23,149 bases of DNA from an uncultured Christensenella sp. (GCA_910577815.1 CAJTNO010000008.1:1-23149); one strand, 5' to 3'. Positions 1-7,229 are shown, counted from the stretch's first letter. Made by a program: numbers and translations. The notes: a model not told the origin generated them from the sequence alone.

Positions 1-2
1 TA

Positions 3-674
3 AGTCCTACATACTACGAATACGGCGAGTTTATAGAGGACGGCGAACGCACCGATTTAACCGATATAATGCGCGATATAGAAAATGACATAAGTTTTTA
101 CGACCTTTCCAAAAAGCACGGCAACCGCTTTATTAGGGTAATGAAATGGGCGAAAGAATACAGACAAGCCTATTTGGAAAACAAGTACAAACGGCAATTC
201 CGCAAAATGCAAGTCTTTTATATTTACGGCTCGGCGGGTTGCGGAAAGACAAGTTACGTTTTCAATAAACACGGCTACGACGACGTTTACAGAACAACAA
301 ATTACGAGTTCGGCTGGATAGACGATTACAACGGCGAAAAAATACTATTCCTTGACGAGTTTCGCAGTTCGTTCAAAATATCGGAAATATTGGACTACTT
401 GGACGGGCAACCTATAAGAATACGGGGGCGGCATTTTAACCGCGTGGCTTGCTATGATACGGTTTACATTGTTTCAAATATACCGCTTACAGAGCAATAC
501 ACCAAAATACAACAGTCCGAGCCTACAACGTGGGCGGCGTTCTTACGACGTATAACGGCTGTATATGATTTCGACATAAGTAAAGATACGCCCGTAAACA
601 AGCATACGGGCAAACTACAAGATAAGGCTATAACCTTAATACCGCTTGACGATGACAGCGAAAGTCCGTTTTAG
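3..674 (+). CDS. CRESS/rolling-circle replication initiator Rep, 5'-truncated by window edge
   Basis: The reading frame is open to the first base of the window, so the apparent ATG at 69 is probably internal. The first 22 residues contain YGEF followed by GERTDL, which resembles the end of the HUH endonuclease domain of CRESS-type Reps; the catalytic Tyr would lie outside the window. Counting from the ATG at 69, the rest is a superfamily 3 helicase: Walker A GSAGCGKTS (54-62), Walker B KILFLDEF (91-98), motif C VYIVSNIP (132-139) and an arginine-finger-like FLRRI (158-162). Such proteins nick the origin and unwind DNA for rolling-circle replication of small plasmids and ssDNA viruses. The gene ends before a terminator and a tRNA-Leu, suggesting an integrated element. 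The helicase call is strong; whether this is a plasmid or virus-like element cannot be told from this fragment. Confidence 0.85.
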   Translation, partial: SPTYYEYGEFIEDGERTDLTDIMRDIENDISFYDLSKKHGNRFIRVMKWAKEYRQAYLENKYKRQFRKMQVFYIYGSAGCGKTSYVFNKHGYDDVYRTTNYEFGWIDDYNGEKILFLDEFRSSFKISEILDYLDGQPIRIRGRHFNRVACYDTVYIVSNIPLTEQYTKIQQSEPTTWAAFLRRITAVYDFDISKDTPVNKHTGKLQDKAITLIPLDDDSESPF

Positions 675-683
675 CGACTCTGC

Positions 684-709
684 TGGGTGGGTATCTCTTG
701 GGTGGGCAT
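684..709. repeat. G-rich direct repeat just after rep
   Basis: Two copies of TGGGTGGG(T/C)AT lie at 684-694 and 699-709, with one mismatch between them. Together they provide four GGG tracts with short loops, the pattern of a possible G-quadruplex. The repeat sits about 10 bp after the rep stop codon. Its role is unknown; an iteron or a structural element are guesses. Confidence 0.5.
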
Positions 710-711
710 AG

Positions 712-745
712 AAAAAGCACAAGGCATTTCAACCTTGTGCTTTTT
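712..745. terminator. Bidirectional intrinsic terminator between rep and tRNA-Leu
   Basis: A perfect 13-bp hairpin, AAAAAGCACAAGG (712-724) with CCTTGTGCTTTTT (733-745), encloses an 8-nt loop. The A tract on one side and the T tract on the other let it end both rep (plus) and the tRNA-Leu transcript (minus). Confidence 0.9.
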
Positions 746-817
746 CCTTACCTTTCAGCGATAAAACCCGCATACCCGTTTACGAATATATAGTTCGGGT
801 TCAATCTCTGTCGTTTC

Positions 818-901
818 TGGTGCGGTCACCGGGACTTGAACCCGGATGTCGTAGACATACGCCCCTCAAACGTACGCGTCTGCCAGTTCCGCCATAACCG
901 C
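818..901 (-). tRNA. tRNA-Leu (anticodon GAG)
   Basis: Reading the minus strand, the acceptor stem GCGGTTA pairs with TGACCGC (one G-T pair), followed by discriminator A and an encoded CCA (818-820). The anticodon arm has stem TACGT/GCGTA and loop TTGAGGG, giving anticodon GAG, which reads CUC and CUU leucine codons. The long variable arm TGTC-TAC-GACA marks a class II tRNA, as expected for leucine. The T loop TTCAAGT is normal. The 5' end is at 901, about 16 bp from a consensus -10 box. Confidence 0.96.
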
Positions 902-916
902 ATAAGCAGTATTGAC

Positions 917-945
917 ATTATATGATTTTCGCTTTATCTTGTCAA
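917..945 (-). promoter_or_regulatory. Consensus sigma-A promoter for tRNA-Leu
   Basis: On the minus strand TTGACA (945-940) and TATAAT (922-917) are separated by exactly 17 nt, a perfect consensus match. Transcription would start near 910, a few bases before the tRNA 5' end. Confidence 0.9.
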
Positions 946-1027
946 GAAATTTTATCAATAATCCGAAAATATTACTCATTTTTTTACAGCCATAAACATT
1001 GCGGATACTGCTTGCATATTTTGGTAT

Positions 1028-1228
1028 ATGCGAAATGACAACGACTCATTTGTAATAGCAAGCAATATTGCAAACGACATAGATAAATTGCGACCTCTCG
1101 ACTGCAACGTTATGGCTATGCTGACAGCTCAGATGCTTGCCGACGGCAAAAGCAAGTGCGAGCTACAGCATATATGCCATTTTATGCAGTTGCTGCTTAT
1201 TGCCCTTAGAACCTATATGGATTGCTAA
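1028..1228 (+). CDS. Small hypothetical protein (66 aa)
   Basis: I do not recognise this protein with certainty. It is short and mostly helical in look, with an amphipathic pattern (IANDIDKL, then VMAMLTAQMLADGKSKCELQHI) typical of small clostridial proteins of unknown function; there is no signal peptide or clear membrane segment. No good Shine-Dalgarno sequence precedes the ATG, so the exact start is uncertain. A possible plus-strand promoter (TTGACA at 912-917, 17 nt, TATCTT at 935-940) overlaps the tRNA promoter in the opposite orientation. The gene ends just before a hairpin that lacks a T tract on this strand. It is probably a real gene because the composition is protein-like, but support is modest. 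Confidence 0.5.
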   Translation: MRNDNDSFVIASNIANDIDKLRPLDCNVMAMLTAQMLADGKSKCELQHICHFMQLLLIALRTYMDC

Positions 1229-1242
1229 AATCTAAAATAAAA

Positions 1243-1264
1243 CACGCCGCTTTTATGCGGCGTG
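1243..1264 (-). terminator. Intrinsic terminator of the hydratase-alr-coaD-coiled-coil cluster
   Basis: A perfect 8-bp GC-rich stem, CACGCCGC/GCGGCGTG, with a 6-nt loop is followed on the minus strand by a T-rich tract (TTTTATTTTA). It lies about 20 bp after the stop codon of the coiled-coil gene. Confidence 0.9.
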
Positions 1265-1286
1265 CAAGCTTACTGAAAATTCAGAC

Positions 1287-1736
1287 TTAATCGTTTACAA
1301 GCTTATTTTTACGGTCGTTAATTTGCATCAATGCATTGCGCATAGTCTTTTCAACGTCGTTTAACAAATCAAAAGCCAAAACGCGCGCGTCATAGTCCAT
1401 TTTCTGATAATGCCCTGCCGCTTCGTTTTGCATTTCCTGGGCGGACTCCTGAGCGCGGCGCACTATTTCATTTTGAGATATCAGTTCTTTTGCATCTATC
1501 TCGGCTTTATCCATAATCTGCTCCGCATAGGTTGTTGCCTGCGCAATAATATCGTCGCGCTTCTGACAAATTTTATTTGCTTCCTTAAGCGCGTTCGGAT
1601 AATTTGCGCGTATGCGCGAAAGCAAGTCAAGTACCGTAGACCTGTTTATTACTATATCTGTATTGCTGAACGTAGCCTTTTTGGCTTTGAGAACCTCGCT
1701 TTCCAACTCGTTGATGAGCATTTCGATAGTTTCCAT
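1287..1736 (-). CDS. Coiled-coil protein, DivIVA/ATP-synthase-subunit-B-like, unknown function
   Basis: This 149-residue, highly charged, almost wholly helical protein has long heptad-like stretches from about residue 45 to 120 (for example the segments around QATTYAEQIMDKAEIDAKEL). It has no signal peptide or membrane span. Proteins of this look are often found next to coaD in Clostridia and are labelled ATPase-like or DivIVA-like, but no function is established that I know of. The start is the ATG at 1736: AAAGGAG lies 6 nt upstream. An upstream in-frame TTG at 1742 directly abuts that ribosome site and is not used. It has its own promoter between it and the rsmD-coaD gene and is followed by a terminator. 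Confidence 0.75.
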   Translation of the reverse strand: METIEMLINELESEVLKAKKATFSNTDIVINRSTVLDLLSRIRANYPNALKEANKICQKRDDIIAQATTYAEQIMDKAEIDAKELISQNEIVRRAQESAQEMQNEAAGHYQKMDYDARVLAFDLLNDVEKTMRNALMQINDRKNKLVND

Positions 1737-1757
1737 AATCAACTCCTTTCAACCTTA

Positions 1758-1786
1758 AGTATATTTCATTTCCCCAAGCATTTCAA
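1758..1786 (-). promoter_or_regulatory. Sigma-A promoter for the coiled-coil gene
   Basis: On the minus strand TTGAAA (1786-1781) and TATACT (1763-1758) are separated by 17 nt, each matching consensus at 5 of 6 positions. The ribosome site begins about 10 nt downstream of the -10 box, so the leader is very short. Confidence 0.7.
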
Positions 1787-1819
1787 CAAATTTTTACATT
1801 TATGTCAAATTTATGCTTT

Positions 1820-2851
1820 TTATGATATTGGCGAATTACTTGCGATCTGCTCTTTATACTCCTCGGTCATAAGCAACGGAATGGTTGCCGCAGGCACACA
1901 GGAGTAGTTCTCAACGCGTAATTGCTCGCGTACCGACGTAGAGCTTATATCCGCATAACAGTCGGGCTCGATAAAGACCGTATCATAGCCGTGCTCGCGG
2001 TTATACTCCGCCATTGCGTTTTCATACTCGGCGTCGGATTCTCCTCTCAAGCCCCGTACAAGCACTTTAGCTCCGCACTCGGCTGCAACCTCTACGGCGT
2101 ATTTATCGGAATAAATCGCTTTTGCTCCCTTCTTATCCTTGCATACGCTTTGAACAAGCGCAAGCCTCTGGCTGGGATTAAACGTATAGCTTTTATCGGG
2201 ATTTACAAGACAAGCCACTATTACCTCGTCAAACATACGCAGCGCTTCGTCAAGCACCGCTTCGTGTCCGCGGGTTATAGGGTCGAAGCTGCCTGCCATA
2301 AGCGCAATACTTTTTTTGCTTATGAATTCCGCGGTTACGGAACCCATTTTTTTTGTGCGCTGTTTATATCCGTTATCTGTTACTACGTAAGATTTTTCAC
2401 TGCCGTGCTCGTATACTATTATTCCCCTGTCGGTGAGCAAACCGTTCTCTATTATTCTATCTATTGCCATTTCACCAAGATTGCTTGCATACGGCGGGTC
2501 AAGAAAAATCAAATCATATTTATATCCGTTATATGCGGCGCCGTTTAAAACAGCCGTAAAATCCGAATTGACTATAGAATAATAGCCGTCTATTCCCTTA
2601 AGGTTTTCGCGGATAAGCGCAACGCTGTCCTTGCTCTTGTCCGAAAAAGTCACGTGCTCCGCTCCGCGCGAAATGCATTCTATACCAAGCGAGCCGCTGC
2701 CCGCAAACAAATCCAGCACGCGCGCATCCGGAACGTCTCTTTGCAGCACATTGAAAAGCGTTTCCTTTATCCTCGAGGTAGTAGGTCGTACGTCCTCGCC
2801 CTTAGGCGATAACAGCCTCTTTCCCTTATATCTGCCTGCTATAATTCTCAT
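1820..2851 (-). CDS. rsmD/coaD: RsmD-CoaD fusion: 16S rRNA (guanine966-N2) methyltransferase + phosphopantetheine adenylyltransferase
   Basis: One 343-residue frame carries two complete enzymes. Residues 1-178 are RsmD, which methylates G966 of 16S rRNA: MRIIAGRYKG start, SAM-binding VLDLFAGSGSLGIE (45-58) and catalytic DPPY (118-121). Residues 180-343 are CoaD, the fourth step of coenzyme A synthesis (ATP + 4'-phosphopantetheine to dephospho-CoA): GSFDPITRGH (187-196), VRGLRGESDAEYE (265-277) and ISSTSVRE (302-309). The two genes are usually separate neighbours in Bacillota. The junction holds a 7-base A run (2311-2317), but shifting the frame there gives CoaD no start codon upstream of its first beta strand, so a true fusion is favoured. 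The start overlaps the upstream cyclo-ligase stop by 4 nt (ATGA), indicating translational coupling. Confidence 0.93.
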   Translation of the reverse strand: MRIIAGRYKGKRLLSPKGEDVRPTTSRIKETLFNVLQRDVPDARVLDLFAGSGSLGIECISRGAEHVTFSDKSKDSVALIRENLKGIDGYYSIVNSDFTAVLNGAAYNGYKYDLIFLDPPYASNLGEMAIDRIIENGLLTDRGIIVYEHGSEKSYVVTDNGYKQRTKKMGSVTAEFISKKSIALMAGSFDPITRGHEAVLDEALRMFDEVIVACLVNPDKSYTFNPSQRLALVQSVCKDKKGAKAIYSDKYAVEVAAECGAKVLVRGLRGESDAEYENAMAEYNREHGYDTVFIEPDCYADISSTSVREQLRVENYSCVPAATIPLLMTEEYKEQIASNSPIS

Positions 2852-3423
2852 TTGTCTTCTCCGTAGCTGTTTTTGCGCTCGCCCTCCCGGGTTATTATGC
2901 GCTTTTCGGTGACAAGTATATCAAGCGGAATATCAAACGACTCCGTTTCAATACCCTCCGCGCACTGACAGTCAAACGCTATCCCTATCTTCAGGCAATC
3001 GTGAGCGGATAAAAATCTGTCGTAATAGCCGCCGCCGTGTCCCACGCGCTTAAGTCCGTCAAACGCGACAAGCGGTATAACGGCTACGTCTATGTCGTCC
3101 GTCCTATGCCCGCCTACAGGCTCGAGTATATTCCATTTGTTGCGTTTGAAATTTGTGTAAGGTGAAATAACAATCGCGTCCATATCTCTGCCGTGTACGC
3201 GTGGAACGCTTACCGTCCTCTCAAGCATAAGCGCAAGTCCGACGATTTCCTCGGTGTCAGGCTCGGTTTCGGTACCCAAAAATATAAACGCGCTATGCGC
3301 CCTGCAAAATTCGCTTAAACCGCTGAGAGCGTCGCATATCGCGCCGCTTGCCCAATCCTTATCCTCCGCACTCATTTCGGCAATCGCCGCTCTCGCTCGC
3401 TGCCTCGCTTCCGCTTTCGTCAT
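2848..3423 (-). CDS. 5-formyltetrahydrofolate cyclo-ligase
   Basis: This enzyme converts 5-formyl-THF to 5,10-methenyl-THF with ATP, rescuing folate for one-carbon metabolism in the cytosol. The 191-residue length is normal. Visible signatures are the N-terminal basic helix (KAEARQRARA), the mid-protein ETEPDTEEI segment, and the family motif GHGGGYYDRFL near residue 128, which forms the nucleotide and folate site. The ATG at 3423 follows GGAGAGG with a suitable gap. The start lies 65 nt inside the 3' end of alr, and the stop overlaps the rsmD-coaD start, so the three genes are probably translated from one message. Confidence 0.93.
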   Translation of the reverse strand: MTKAEARQRARAAIAEMSAEDKDWASGAICDALSGLSEFCRAHSAFIFLGTETEPDTEEIVGLALMLERTVSVPRVHGRDMDAIVISPYTNFKRNKWNILEPVGGHRTDDIDVAVIPLVAFDGLKRVGHGGGYYDRFLSAHDCLKIGIAFDCQCAEGIETESFDIPLDILVTEKRIITREGERKNSYGEDK

Positions 3424-4465
3424 CGTATATCCTCTCCGCGCGTCCGTGCCAACACGTCATAAGTGTATATTCCACGCTTTTGCGCTGTTTTGCAATTTCG
3501 TTTATCCTTTCTCCGTCTGTAAATATCGCCTTTTCGCCTATGCTCGGTAAAAACTCGCCGCAGTCCACTATGCACATATCCATACATACCTTGCCGAGTA
3601 CACTACACGCTCTGCCGCGTATATAAACCGCCGACGGACTTTCTCTTACCACGCCGTCCGCATATCCGCCCAACACGACCGCGATATTGGTATCCTTGTC
3701 CACCTTATATTCGCCGTAGCTTACAAACTCGCCCGCCTTTACCCTGCGCGAGGCGATAACCTCGCTCTCAACGCTCATTGCGCCCTCGTATGCCGATATA
3801 CCTATGCGCACCATATCGTAGCGGAGTCTGTCATACTTAAAAGAATGGCTTGACGCAAGATGTCTAACGGCATTTGGATACGCCGCTCTCACCTTCTTGC
3901 AGGTCTTTTCAAAGCAGGCTATCTGCGCGTTTGAACGCACCCTGAGATGCGAGTAAATACCGCCTACCTTAATTCCTTTATCCTTAAGCTTTACGATAAC
4001 GTAATCGAGCTGTCTTGCGGAAAATCCCAAACGGTGCATTCCGCTATCCAGCGCAAGGTGCAGTTTAATCTTATCGGGCTTTACCTCGCCTGCGGCAAGC
4101 AGTTCTTCTATAGCATTTAACTGCGACGAATCCGCAAGTCCTATAGTCAGCTTATTGTCAATAGCGCGTTTAATCTCGCACGGCGCGCATATCAGCACCA
4201 AAACGGGCTTCTTTATGCCGCTTTCTCTCAGCCTTATGCCTTCCTCAAGCGTGGCTACGCCGTAAGCGTCGACTATATCCTCGGTTGCCTTTGCCACCTC
4301 GGTTAAACCGTGTCCGTAGGCGTCGGCTTTTACCATAAGCATAAACTTTACGCGCGTGCCCGCGCGCAAGCGTTCTATATTGTTACGTATTCTGTTAAGA
4401 TTGACGTGTACCTTGAGTTTGATAATCCACCTCGCTAACAAAGTATATGCGGCGAGGAGGGGCAA
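3359..4465 (-). CDS. alr: Alanine racemase
   Basis: This PLP enzyme interconverts L- and D-alanine for peptidoglycan. Counting from the upstream TTG at 4465, the PLP lysine is K46 in VKADAYGHG, the catalytic Tyr is probably Y250 in VSYGEY, and GYADG (267-271) and the CMDMCIVD segment (294-301) match the C-terminal domain. The sequence is somewhat divergent (for example GISAYEG where GxxxYG is usual). The start is unclear: the TTG has no good ribosome site, while GAGG lies 6 nt before an in-frame ATC (4423-4421), where family alignment would place the first residue (KLKVHVNLNR). The C-terminal tail of about 18 residues is extra and overlaps the next gene by 65 nt. The gene follows the hydratase by 9 nt. 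Confidence 0.92.
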   Translation of the reverse strand: MPLLAAYTLLARWIIKLKVHVNLNRIRNNIERLRAGTRVKFMLMVKADAYGHGLTEVAKATEDIVDAYGVATLEEGIRLRESGIKKPVLVLICAPCEIKRAIDNKLTIGLADSSQLNAIEELLAAGEVKPDKIKLHLALDSGMHRLGFSARQLDYVIVKLKDKGIKVGGIYSHLRVRSNAQIACFEKTCKKVRAAYPNAVRHLASSHSFKYDRLRYDMVRIGISAYEGAMSVESEVIASRRVKAGEFVSYGEYKVDKDTNIAVVLGGYADGVVRESPSAVYIRGRACSVLGKVCMDMCIVDCGEFLPSIGEKAIFTDGERINEIAKQRKSVEYTLMTCWHGRAERIYDDESGSEAASESGDCRNECGG

Positions 4466-4474
4466 GGTTACGTA

Positions 4475-6673
4475 TTATCCGCGTTTATAGTAATTTATAA
4501 GGCATCCGTCAAGCAAAATCTGCTTTTCCGCTTCTGTAAGAGCGCCTGCCGACAGCTTAATATCTTTACATACTCCGTCGCGCACACGCACAGCGTCGAA
4601 TTCAGACTCGCCGCCGATTATTACGTCGCGTACGTTTTTGATAATTACTACGTCTCCTATACGGTAATCGGTGTCGGCATCCAGTAACGGAAGCATTCCC
4701 CAGTTTATGAGGTTGGAGCGATAACGCTTTGTGGCGTATTCCCGCGCTATATTTGCACAGCCTCCTAAAAATCTCTGACAGCTTGCCGCCTGCTCTCGCG
4801 CGGAGCCGTCTCCCGGCTTTACGGCAAATATGCAGGTTCCTACGGTTGTATTGTCACCGCTAAGTCCCACCGACTTTAATACCCCGTCAAGACTGTCCGC
4901 GCCGTCGCGCACCGCCTTGCTTCTGCATACGTATTGCGGGTCTTTACGGGAAAGCGCAAATTCGGCAAGCCTTAACGGATTGCTCCTGTAAGAGGACGTT
5001 TCCCCCGACGGAATAAGCTCGTCGGTTGTGGTAACGGGGTCGTTTATTACGCTTACAAGCTTTATAGCCAGATTCTCCTTGAGCGGCTGTATAGACGGAA
5101 TATCTGTGATATTAGGTCCGTATACAAGCTCTACGCTGCTATCCGCTTTTCCGAAGCCGTCGTACACTCTGGAATTATAAACGGACGGTATATATGTAAA
5201 ATCCTCGAAGCAATCGTCATAATCATAGCCGAGCGCGCTGGTGAGTACTCCGCCGTTTGCCGCGGTAGCCGCTATAGAACGCGCGTCCATAAGAGCGACG
5301 GACGCAATCTGTCCGTCCGCGGGCTTGGAGCCCTCGCGCCTTTCGAAGTTGCGCGTGGTATGTCTAATGCTGAGTCCGTTATTGCAGGGTACGTCTCCCG
5401 CTCCGAAGCAAGGACCGCAGAAGCAGGGCTTAAGCACCGCGCCGCTTTCAAGCAATACCGACATCGCGCCGTTTTTAGCTATAGCCGCATTCGCGGGCTG
5501 CGAGCCGGGATAAATATTTAATGTAAATTCTCCGTTTCCTACGCTCTTGCCCTTCAATATGCTTGCTACGCTCATCAGATTATCATAGGTGCCGCCAGCA
5601 CAGCCTGCAATTACGCCCTGCGATACGCAAACCTTACCGTCTTTTATCTTATCCGTAAGACGGAAGGATTTGTCCTTTAATCCCAGTAGCTCATTGCCCT
5701 TCTTTTCCGCCTCGGACAAAATTTCATAGGGATGCTCTATAACGTCGGCAAGCTTATAGACGTTTGACGGATGGAACGGAAGCGCAATCATAGGCTCAAC
5801 CTCATCGAGGACTATTTCGATTGCTCCGTCGTATCTCGCTCCGTTTTCGGGTACAAGCGGCTTATAATCGCACTCTCTGCCGTAAACGGATAAATACTTG
5901 CGCACCCTCTCGTCTGTACGCCACACCGAGCTGAGGCACGCGCTTTCGGTAGTCATAACGTCTATACCGTTGCGATACTCGACGGAAAGCTTATCTATGC
6001 CGTCGCCGATAAATTCAAGTATAGCGTTTTTTACAAATCCGCTTTCAAACACCTTGCCTATCAATGCAAGCGCGACGTCCTGAGGTCCTACGCCCTTACG
6101 CACGCTCCCCGTCAAACGTACGGCTATTACGCGCGGATAATCTATATCGTAGGTACGCCCGAGCAGCTGCTTTACAAGCTCGGGACCGCCTTCTCCTATC
6201 GCAAGAGTGCCGAGCGCGCCGTATCTTGTATGGCTGTCGCTGCCGAGTATCATCCTTCCTCCGCCTGCAAAGCGCTCGCGCATATAGCTATGTATTACGG
6301 CAACGTTTGCGGGAACATATATTCCGCCGTACCTCTTTGCCGCCGACAGTCCGAATACGTGGTCGTCCTCGTTTATGGTTCCGCCAACGGCGCATAGCGA
6401 ATTGTGGCAGTTTGTAAGCACATAAGGCAGCGGAAATTCCTTAAGTCCGCTTGCTCTTGCAGACTGTATTATACCTACGTAGGTTATATCGTGCGACGCC
6501 ATTGCGTCAAATTTCAGCTTCAGCTTTTTGTTGCTGTCGGAATAATTGTGCGCAAGCAAAATCGAATTGGCAATAGTGCCGTCGCACGCCTTAATGCCTT
6601 TAGCCTCAAGCTGTCCGCAATCCAACAGCTCGCCGTCGCAATAAAATCTCTCTTCATCTATAACTTTTATCAT
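4475..6673 (-). CDS. Aconitase-family hydratase (YbhJ-like), substrate unknown
   Basis: At 732 residues this matches the clostridial 'hydratase' branch of the aconitase superfamily, which resembles E. coli YbhJ rather than AcnA or AcnB. Likely [4Fe-4S] ligands are C358 (in IAGCAGG) and C419 and C422 (in CFCGPCFG). The substrate-site segment SDSHTR (145-150) and the swivel-domain region near residues 560-700 (ETSSYRSNP, then KRYRSNLINWGMLP) are also present. Members presumably perform a reversible dehydration of a hydroxy-acid, but the true substrate is not settled. The ATG at 6673 has only a weak upstream GGCGGG. It is the first gene of a minus-strand cluster and sits just behind the terminator of the previous operon; no clear promoter was seen in the short gap. 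Confidence 0.88.
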   Translation of the reverse strand: MIKVIDEERFYCDGELLDCGQLEAKGIKACDGTIANSILLAHNYSDSNKKLKLKFDAMASHDITYVGIIQSARASGLKEFPLPYVLTNCHNSLCAVGGTINEDDHVFGLSAAKRYGGIYVPANVAVIHSYMRERFAGGGRMILGSDSHTRYGALGTLAIGEGGPELVKQLLGRTYDIDYPRVIAVRLTGSVRKGVGPQDVALALIGKVFESGFVKNAILEFIGDGIDKLSVEYRNGIDVMTTESACLSSVWRTDERVRKYLSVYGRECDYKPLVPENGARYDGAIEIVLDEVEPMIALPFHPSNVYKLADVIEHPYEILSEAEKKGNELLGLKDKSFRLTDKIKDGKVCVSQGVIAGCAGGTYDNLMSVASILKGKSVGNGEFTLNIYPGSQPANAAIAKNGAMSVLLESGAVLKPCFCGPCFGAGDVPCNNGLSIRHTTRNFERREGSKPADGQIASVALMDARSIAATAANGGVLTSALGYDYDDCFEDFTYIPSVYNSRVYDGFGKADSSVELVYGPNITDIPSIQPLKENLAIKLVSVINDPVTTTDELIPSGETSSYRSNPLRLAEFALSRKDPQYVCRSKAVRDGADSLDGVLKSVGLSGDNTTVGTCIFAVKPGDGSAREQAASCQRFLGGCANIAREYATKRYRSNLINWGMLPLLDADTDYRIGDVVIIKNVRDVIIGGESEFDAVRVRDGVCKDIKLSAGALTEAEKQILLDGCLINYYKRG

Positions 6674-6697
6674 ATACTACCCGCCGATTTTAATAAA

Positions 6698-6726
6698 ACG
6701 GAGCCGATTTTCAGAAACGGCTCCGT
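6698..6726 (-). terminator. Intrinsic terminator of the pgsA-valS-membrane operon
   Basis: A 9-bp perfect stem, ACGGAGCCG with CGGCTCCGT, around an 11-nt loop is followed on the minus strand by TTTTATTAAAAT. It lies about 18 bp after the stop of the last membrane-protein gene. Confidence 0.9.
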
Positions 6727-6743
6727 AAAGTAAGCGTTTCCTA

Positions 6744-7229
6744 TTATTTGTCCTTTTTTTTCTTTTTGGGCTGAGTGAACATCTCCACGGTTATATTGGG
6801 AATATGCTTTCTCACTTCGGCAAGAAACTCGTCTGTTTTTACAGCCGCTATGTTTACTCTTAGCGCAATCTGCGTATTGACGGGAGCTTTGGACTTGTCG
6901 TTTACTATTAAAAACAATTCGCTTGTTTCCATATTCTGCTTAAGCATTACTACCTCGTCATACGCGACCTTATCTGCAAAAAAACCGAGCATAATCAAAA
7001 GCCCTTGCTCTTTAAACTTATAAAAGCTGTTGAATATTAGTAATCCGCAGGCGACACCGACAAGCAGCGCCGCTATCATAGATACCACGGGAATTGCAAC
7101 GGAATTTACAATTATGCCCTTTGCGCCCGCAAGTATAGCGATATCCAAGCCGAGGATTGCAAGAACGCCCGCAAACACAGCTGCAAGGATAACTAACTTT
7201 ATTGTGCCGAAATTCATTCTTATTTTCAT
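6744..7229 (-). CDS. Two-TM membrane protein with basic C-terminus, unknown function
   Basis: This 161-residue protein is not a family I can name. Two hydrophobic helices are visible (roughly residues 8-34 and 42-64), followed by a cytosol-like domain of about 95 residues rich in beta-type patterns (IALRVNIAAV, then IPNITVEMF) and ending in the run KKKKKDK. The layout resembles small membrane proteins with a PH-like soluble domain, but that is only an impression. The start is the ATG at 7229: GGAG lies 6 nt upstream. An in-frame TTG at 7241 overlaps the ribosome site itself. It is the last gene of the valS operon, 21 bp after the previous gene. Confidence 0.75.
   Translation of the reverse strand: MKIRMNFGTIKLVILAAVFAGVLAILGLDIAILAGAKGIIVNSVAIPVVSMIAALLVGVACGLLIFNSFYKFKEQGLLIMLGFFADKVAYDEVVMLKQNMETSELFLIVNDKSKAPVNTQIALRVNIAAVKTDEFLAEVRKHIPNITVEMFTQPKKKKKDK

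Noticed and set aside
793..817. tRNA T-arm-like sequence (GGTTCAATC) beside tRNA-Leu
   Set aside because: The T loop fits but the stem pairs poorly and no other tRNA parts are nearby, so a second or partial tRNA is not supported.
1736..1742. TTG start for the coiled-coil protein
   Set aside because: The AAAGGAG ribosome site directly abuts the TTG but is ideally spaced for the ATG at 1736. The same reasoning moved the start of the two-TM protein from 7241 to 7229.
2311..2317. Possible frameshift error creating the RsmD-CoaD fusion
   Set aside because: With one base fewer the RsmD frame soon stops and CoaD has no upstream start before its first strand, so the present frame explains both domains better. 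Not fully excluded without reads.
1922..2548. 208-codon plus-strand frame opposite rsmD-coaD
   Set aside because: Antisense shadow of a gene whose enzyme motifs are intact.
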